A stretch of DNA of 64,000 bases from Microbacterium sp. A20 (GTDB taxonomy: Bacteria > Actinomycetota > Actinomycetes > Actinomycetales > Microbacteriaceae): assembly GCF_004794515.1 (NCBI RefSeq), contig NZ_SSDF01000071.1:62001-126000 (forward strand), given 5' to 3'. Position numbers and translations under genes: made by a program. Shown piece by piece: positions 58,521-64,000 of the stretch (the first letter of the stretch is position 1; every line of letters begins with the position of its first letter). A model generated the notes under the pieces. That model worked only from the letters and a program-made list of their open reading frames with translations. It searched no databases and was not told where the DNA came from.

Positions 58521-58582
58521 GATAATCCTATCAAATGGGATAAATGGGTCGAGAGCAGCATGTAACAGTTCCGTCACGGAAC
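58521..58582 (-). promoter_or_regulatory. Control region of the mannosidase operon
   Basis: TAGGAT on the minus strand is a possible -10 with TCGACC about 16 bp upstream. ATCC (58525-58528) and GGAT (58538-58541) form a short inverted repeat. A perfect palindrome GTTCCGT-C-ACGGAAC lies at 58568-58582. Both are candidate ROK binding sites. Confidence 0.5.
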
Positions 58583-58614
58583 GCATTCCGTCCGGCGGCA
58601 GCGGCCGCCCGCGG

Positions 58615-59829
58615 TCAGCGGCTGATCATGAGCCGTGACGGCCGTGCCGTGAGGGCATCGTCGAGCACGAGGCACGCGGCTCCGACCGCGGCTGAATCCG
58701 CTCCCATCTGCGATGGGCGCAGGTGCACGGGTTCCGTGGACGTGCTGACGGCGGAGGTGTGCACCCAGTGATCCAGCGCCGGGAGAAGCCGTTCACCGAG
58801 CCTCGACCACGCGGGGCCTCCGAGGACGACGATGCCGAGATCGAGGAGGTTGTTCACCTCGACGATCGCCGTCGCGAGGTGCCTCCCCGCGCGCTCCAGG
58901 GCCGCAAGCACTCCCTCGTCTCCGGCGGCGGCCAAGGACGATAGCAGCTCGAGCTGCATCCGTGCATCCGCCGTGCCGCTCGGCGAAGTCGTCCGCTCCG
59001 CCTGGGCCAGGAGCACCCTCGGCTCCATGATCACGCCGATGCAGCCACGCGACCCGCAGGTGCAGAGCGGCCCCTCCGGGTCGACGACGATGTGCGCGAT
59101 GTTGCCGGCGTTGCCCGTTCGCCCGTGCACCGGTGCCCCCGAGACGGAGAGCCCGAGGCCGAGGCCGGCACCGTAGTAGAGGAACATCGCGTCGGCGAGC
59201 TCCTGCCCCGCGTCGAACCACTGCTCCCCGACGACCGTCGCCACGACGTCCTTCTCGAGCAGCGTCGGCAGCCCGCTGACCCTTTCCAGCTCTGTGCGCA
59301 CCGACACGTTGTGCCAGGCGGGGAGGAGCGGCGGATTCAGCAGGCGACCCGCGTCGCGGTCGAACGGCCCCGGGGCCGCCACACCGATCCCGAGTACGCG
59401 CTTAGCCGGAAGACGCGCCTCGACGATGAGCGATCGGACGCTGTCCCCGAGACGGCCCACGAGTTCGTCCGGCGACGCATCCGCGCCTCCGGGGGTCTGC
59501 TCGGTCCGTGCGACGACAGCGCCGGCGGCATCCACGACCACGACGGTGTCGACGGCCGGGTCGAGATGCACCCCGACCGCGTAGCGCGAGTCCGACCGCA
59601 GAGCGAGGAGCGTCCGTGGCTTTCCCGGCCCCGAGATGACCTTTCCGGTCTCTTCGATCAGCCCCTCGTTGGCAAGTCGGCGAGTGACATTGCTGAGCGT
59701 CTGCGTGGACAACCCCGTGCGTTCGGCGAGCTCGCTGCGGCTGAGCCCTTCCTCGGACCGGCGGATGAGGTCGAAGACGAGCGCCTGGTTGTAGACGCCC
59801 ACAGCAGGGAGGTTCGACCCACGCTGCAT
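58615..59829 (-). CDS. ROK-family transcriptional regulator
   Basis: A 404-residue ROK repressor. N-terminal HTH: YNQALVFDLIRRSEEGLSRSELAERTGLSTQTLSNVTRRLANEGLIEE. The ROK domain has YAVGVHLDPAVDTVVVVDAAG, GIGVAAPGPFDRDAGRL, GNAGNIAHIVVDPEGPLCTCGSRGCIG (zinc cysteines) and AAAGAACLVLD-like end. GAGGAGCGG precedes ATG 59829. It is upstream of the mannosidase operon on the same strand, with 142 bp between, so it probably represses that operon until a sugar binds. Confidence 0.93.
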   Translation of the reverse strand: MQRGSNLPAVGVYNQALVFDLIRRSEEGLSRSELAERTGLSTQTLSNVTRRLANEGLIEETGKVISGPGKPRTLLALRSDSRYAVGVHLDPAVDTVVVVDAAGAVVARTEQTPGGADASPDELVGRLGDSVRSLIVEARLPAKRVLGIGVAAPGPFDRDAGRLLNPPLLPAWHNVSVRTELERVSGLPTLLEKDVVATVVGEQWFDAGQELADAMFLYYGAGLGLGLSVSGAPVHGRTGNAGNIAHIVVDPEGPLCTCGSRGCIGVIMEPRVLLAQAERTTSPSGTADARMQLELLSSLAAAGDEGVLAALERAGRHLATAIVEVNNLLDLGIVVLGGPAWSRLGERLLPALDHWVHTSAVSTSTEPVHLRPSQMGADSAAVGAACLVLDDALTARPSRLMISR

Positions 59830-59952
59830 ATTCCGCTCCTCACCCGTGCGCCTCCGTCGGCGCGTGAACCTCATGATCGCCGCGCAGCACCGCAACGGTC
59901 AAACCCGGGCTCGCGGGTTCGAGAGTTCGCCCGCGTGCGTCGGGGGAGACGA

Positions 59953-61326
59953 TCAGTTGAAGTCGCCGCCCGGGGCCATGTCCATGAAGCGGGAGTAGTG
60001 ACCCTGGAACGCGACGGTGATCGTGGCGGTCGGACCGTTACGGTGCTTGGCGACGATCAGGTCGGCCTCGCCGGGGCGCACATCCTTGTCGTAGACCGAG
60101 TCGCGGTGCAGCAGGATGACCATGTCGGCGTCCTGCTCGATCGAGCCGGACTCACGCAGGTCGCTGATCGCGGGCTTCTTGTCGGTGCGCTGCTCGGGAC
60201 CACGGTTCAGTTGCGACAGGGCGATCACGGGAACCTGCAGTTCCTTGGCGATGAGCTTGAGGCTTCGCGAGAACTCCGAGACCTCCTGCTGACGCGACTC
60301 GACGCGCTTGCCCGAGGTCATCAGTTGCAGGTAGTCGATGATGACCATGCGCAGGCCCTCGCGCTGCTTGAGTCGACGGCACTTCGCGCGGATCTCGACG
60401 AGCGTCATGTTGGGGCTGTCGTCGATGTAGAGCGGAGCGTCGTTGATGCGGCCGCGGGTCGCGGCGACGGTGGTCCAGTCGCGCGGGTCGAGGTTTCCCT
60501 TGCGCATGTTCTGCAGCGGGATCTGGCCCTCGGCGCTGAGCAGACGCATCGCGATCTCGCTCTTGCCCATCTCGAGCGAGAAGAAGACCGAGGGGATGTT
60601 GTGGCCGATGGATGCCGAGCGCGCGAAATCGAGCGCGAGCGTGGACTTACCCATGGCAGGACGCGCGGCGACGACGATCATCTGTCCACCGTGCAGGCCG
60701 TTGGTGAGTTCGTCGAGCTCCCGGAACCCGGTGGGCACACCCGTCATCGAGCCGTCGCGGCCGCTGGCGGCCTCGATCTCTTCGAGAGCCGCGTCGACGG
60801 CGATCTGCAGCGGGACGTAGTCCTCGGCGGTCTCGGATCCGGTGATCGAGTAGATCTCGGCCTGAGCGTTGTTGACGATGTCGGTCGCGTCGCCCTCACC
60901 CGCGTAGCCGAGCTGCACGATGCGCGTGCCGGCGTCGACCAGGCGACGGAGGATCGCGCGCTCCGAGACGATGCCCGCGTAGTAGCCGGCGTTCGCCGCG
61001 GTGGGGACGATCGAGGTGAGGGTGTGCAGGTAGTCGGCGCCGCCCGCGCGACCCAGCTCGCCGGTCTTGATCAGCTCGTCGGTGACGGCCACGACGTCGG
61101 TGGGCTCGCCGTGCGAGTAGAGCGAGAGGATCGCCTCGAAGATCAGCTCGTGCTTCGGGATGTAGAAGTCGGCGCCCTTGAGCGTCTCGATCACGTCGGC
61201 GACGGCATCTTTCGAGAGGAGCATTCCGCCCAGCGCGCTCTGCTCCGCGAGGAGGTCGTGCGGAGGGGTGCGCTCCGGCGGACGCTGCCCTCCCAGGCGC
61301 TCCTCTGAGATGTCGGCGATCGACAC
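59953..61326 (-). CDS. dnaB: Replicative DNA helicase
   Basis: A 457-residue hexameric helicase. GTG 61326 after GAAGGGAAG is the start; the frame is open 222 bp further. The N-terminal DnaB domain has PPHDLLAEQSALGGMLLSKDAVADV. The RecA core has Walker A ARPAMGKSTLALDFARSASI, Walker B MVIIDYLQLM, and SQLNRGPEQRTDKKPAISDLRESGSIEQDADMVILLHR. No intein. The end is GDFN. DnaA boxes lie upstream. Confidence 0.97.
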   Translation of the reverse strand: MSIADISEERLGGQRPPERTPPHDLLAEQSALGGMLLSKDAVADVIETLKGADFYIPKHELIFEAILSLYSHGEPTDVVAVTDELIKTGELGRAGGADYLHTLTSIVPTAANAGYYAGIVSERAILRRLVDAGTRIVQLGYAGEGDATDIVNNAQAEIYSITGSETAEDYVPLQIAVDAALEEIEAASGRDGSMTGVPTGFRELDELTNGLHGGQMIVVAARPAMGKSTLALDFARSASIGHNIPSVFFSLEMGKSEIAMRLLSAEGQIPLQNMRKGNLDPRDWTTVAATRGRINDAPLYIDDSPNMTLVEIRAKCRRLKQREGLRMVIIDYLQLMTSGKRVESRQQEVSEFSRSLKLIAKELQVPVIALSQLNRGPEQRTDKKPAISDLRESGSIEQDADMVILLHRDSVYDKDVRPGEADLIVAKHRNGPTATITVAFQGHYSRFMDMAPGGDFN

Positions 61327-61856
61327 AGTCTTCCCTTCGATGCGACGTTTCCGATGCGATGTTCTGATGAGGCGCTTCGGCGGCGGGGCCGCGTGGCTCT
61401 CGGCCGACGAACCGCTTCGCACAGCGAAACAGGTGCCTCCGACATTCGGTCGCTCGCCCACGCTACGAGCGACGGTTTCCACATGCAACACGGCCTGTGG
61501 ATAACCATGTGGAAAGCGTGCGGACAAAGCCGGAGTGTCTGTGCACAACGGGTGTGGATAACCCCGTGGATGGGTGACAGTTCAAACTTTTTTCTGCCGT
61601 TTGAACTGGTCTTTGTTGTTTCCCCAGCCTGTGGATGGGAATCAGTTTAAATCGCGCATTGAAGGTTGCCCCTCTCGGGAGGGGGATGTGTAGAACCTGG
61701 GGAAAGTCAAGCCGAGTTTTCACCGGGCGCGTCACAACCCGACATCCCCGGAAACGCGCGCAAAACCCCCTAGACAGAACCTCCCCTCGCGAGTATCGTC
61801 ACCCGCAATCGACGCATCTGCGTCGACGTACGTTGCCTTCGGAGGGGGAGGTGGAC
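61327..61856. other. 530-bp non-coding region upstream of dnaB with DnaA boxes
   Basis: No credible gene on either strand. TGTGGATAA, the exact complement of the DnaA box TTATCCACA, is at 61496-61504 and 61553-61561. Related words TGTGGAAAG (61508-61516) and TGTGGATGG (61630-61638) lie in the same orientation. An AT-rich stretch holds a perfect 10-bp inverted repeat (61578-61587 and 61599-61608). It presumably holds the dnaB promoter and the start region of the rightward secreted protein gene. Confidence 0.7.
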
Positions 61857-62879
61857 GTGGACGTTTCGGCCACCCGACGCGGCGTTCCTGCCGTGGCCCT
61901 CTGGGGTGCCGTCGGAGCGCTCGCCTGGGCGACGCTCACCGTCCTCCTCGGCGGCGGTTCCGCGCACGCGGATGAGCAGCAGGACGGCCCGCTCGACGGG
62001 CTGACCTCGCTCGTGAATGAAACCGTGTCGACCGTCACCGCTCCGGTGGCGCCCGTCGTGTCGAAGGTCGTCGCACCCGTGGTCACGAAGGTCGTCGCCC
62101 CCGTGCAGAAGGCCGTTCCGGCCGTGGTCGAGACCGTGACGCAGGCCGTCGCCGAGACCCCGGTCGTGGGTCCTGCCACCGCCCCGGTCGTGCACGCCGT
62201 CACCGAGACGGCGGAGGCGGTCATCGCACCGGTCACCGAGGTCCTGACAGATTCGCCGGTATCGCAGATCACCGATCCGATCCTCGACACCGTCGCGGGC
62301 GTCCCCGTCGTCGGCGACCTGGTCACCGACCTCGGCGTGATCTCCGCCGTGGACGACGTCGTCGGAGTGGTCGATGACACGACCGCCCTTCTCGGAGAGG
62401 TGACGAACGGAACCGTCCCGCCCGTGCTCGAGGCGCTCGATCCGACGACACCCGACCCGACGACACCCGTTCCGACCCCGGGCACCGGTGTCATCGACCA
62501 CTCCGACGACGTCGTCCCCGGCATCGCCGTCACCGCGACGGCCGCCGCGCCGGCACCGATCCTCGGCGCCTCGGGCGTCGCTTCCGCGCACGCCACGGCC
62601 CTCTCATCCTCGCCCGGCGTCTCCCTCGCGGGCTCGCAGTCTGCTCCGGCCGCGCAAGACACCGCGACTGCGCCCACCGGCTCCTCTTCCGGGAACCCGC
62701 CGGGCGCCCCTGCACCCGCTTCTTCCTCCGCCGGTCCCGGTGGGGGCTCCAGCCCTGCCCACGCGCGCCTCAGCGACGTGGCACCTGCTCCGCTCCGTGC
62801 TGGCGAGCGGACATCCGGCGCATCCGACGACGTGCTTCCTTCGTCGCCGGTCGCCGACACCGACGTCTCTCCTGACTGA
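61857..62879 (+). CDS. Secreted Val/Pro-rich protein of unknown function
   Basis: A 340-residue exported protein. GTG 61857 has GGGGGAG at good spacing; GTG 61851 is too close. The signal peptide ends at SAHADEQ (about residue 35). Residues 50-165 carry imperfect repeats of the type VVSKVVAPVVTKVVAPVQKAVP, rich in Val, Pro and Thr. The rest is Ser/Pro/Ala-rich and disordered. No sortase motif or enzyme signature. It precedes a chaplin-like gene and may be a surface or aerial-envelope protein. Confidence 0.7.
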   Translation: MDVSATRRGVPAVALWGAVGALAWATLTVLLGGGSAHADEQQDGPLDGLTSLVNETVSTVTAPVAPVVSKVVAPVVTKVVAPVQKAVPAVVETVTQAVAETPVVGPATAPVVHAVTETAEAVIAPVTEVLTDSPVSQITDPILDTVAGVPVVGDLVTDLGVISAVDDVVGVVDDTTALLGEVTNGTVPPVLEALDPTTPDPTTPVPTPGTGVIDHSDDVVPGIAVTATAAAPAPILGASGVASAHATALSSSPGVSLAGSQSAPAAQDTATAPTGSSSGNPPGAPAPASSSAGPGGGSSPAHARLSDVAPAPLRAGERTSGASDDVLPSSPVADTDVSPD

Positions 62880-62892
62880 CGGTCCGTCACGT

Positions 62893-62912
62893 CGTTCCCC
62901 CGGGAACGACAG
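62893..62912 (+). terminator. Hairpin between the two secreted protein genes
   Basis: GTCGTTCC-CCCG-GGAACGAC, an 8-bp stem, lies 14 bp after the stop. A second pair, TGCGCGCG with CGCGCGCA, follows nearby. Confidence 0.5.
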
Positions 62913-62982
62913 ATGCCGTGCTGCGCGCGCACTCTGATCGCGCGCACCCATCAGACGATCCATCCAGTCAGGAGAAACGATC

Positions 62983-64000
<1,018 letters not shown>

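Noticed and set aside
61729..61756. CGTCACA near 61731 as a further ECF41 promoter
   Set aside because: The bases 16 bp downstream do not match the -10.
61327..61856. Main chromosomal origin (oriC)
   Set aside because: DnaA boxes are few, and dnaA, dnaN and rpmH are absent, so I do not call it oriC.

Overview
The window is high-GC actinobacterial chromosome. Codon use, leaderless promoters, sugar ABC importers without their own ATPase, a large carbohydrate-utilisation repertoire and chaplin-like repeat proteins fit a Microbacterium-like member of the Microbacteriaceae. That assignment is inference from gene content and style. I see no rRNA, tRNA, CRISPR array, phage gene or transposase.

Layout. 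0-5.3 kb: the end of a TIGR03943-type permease subunit, a membrane-anchored propeller-like protein, a 3-methyladenine glycosylase, the ribosomal trio rpmB-rpmG-rpsN (rpmG is only 56 codons), and a Vsr-fold (DUF559) gene framed by two copies of a 67-bp palindrome. 5.3-14.7 kb: msrB-msrA, a DUF808 membrane protein, an acetyltransferase, pnuC, a Phd/RelE-type toxin-antitoxin pair with a clear operator-promoter, an NtaA-family flavin monooxygenase, a RibD-like reductase, a 58-residue membrane protein, a DUF4406 protein divergent from a DeoR regulator, and hipBA. 14.7-21.1 kb: a probable MurNAc/muropeptide salvage locus (NamZ-type muramidase, MurR/RpiR regulator, ABC importer, AmiE-like serine hydrolase). 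21.1-28.1 kb: a tandem-HTH MerR regulator, DUF6194, an Imm5-like protein, a two-component system sharing TTCAG repeats with a PepSY-like protein gene, an S4 protein, and LysE/Lrp.

28.1-36.5 kb is the most striking part. An ECF41 (SigJ-like) sigma factor gene is followed, with an ATGA overlap, by a free-standing copy of the ECF41 C-terminal regulatory domain. Six promoters with the invariant architecture (T/C)GTCACA-N16-GGTC precede the transcription units of this cluster: three NmrA-type oxidoreductases, one classical SDR, three alpha/beta hydrolases, a four-helix membrane protein with a 20-residue leader ORF, and the sigma operon itself. It reads as a compact self-regulated ECF41 regulon.

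36.6-41.7 kb holds an SDR, an ECF sigma factor with a CU044_5270-type membrane partner, a methyltransferase, a LacI regulator and a lipoprotein. 41.8-59.8 kb is a glycan-utilisation region: an ABC importer plus a secreted beta-helix protein diverging from an alpha-fucosidase and beta-mannosidase across a LacI-type operator, then a ROK-linked ABC importer with a GH38 alpha-mannosidase. Together these would suit fucosylated N-glycan-type substrates. 59.9-64 kb: the replicative helicase gene dnaB with a DnaA-box-rich upstream region, a secreted Val/Pro-rich protein, and the start of a multi-repeat chaplin-like protein with a hexanucleotide tract, cut by the window end.
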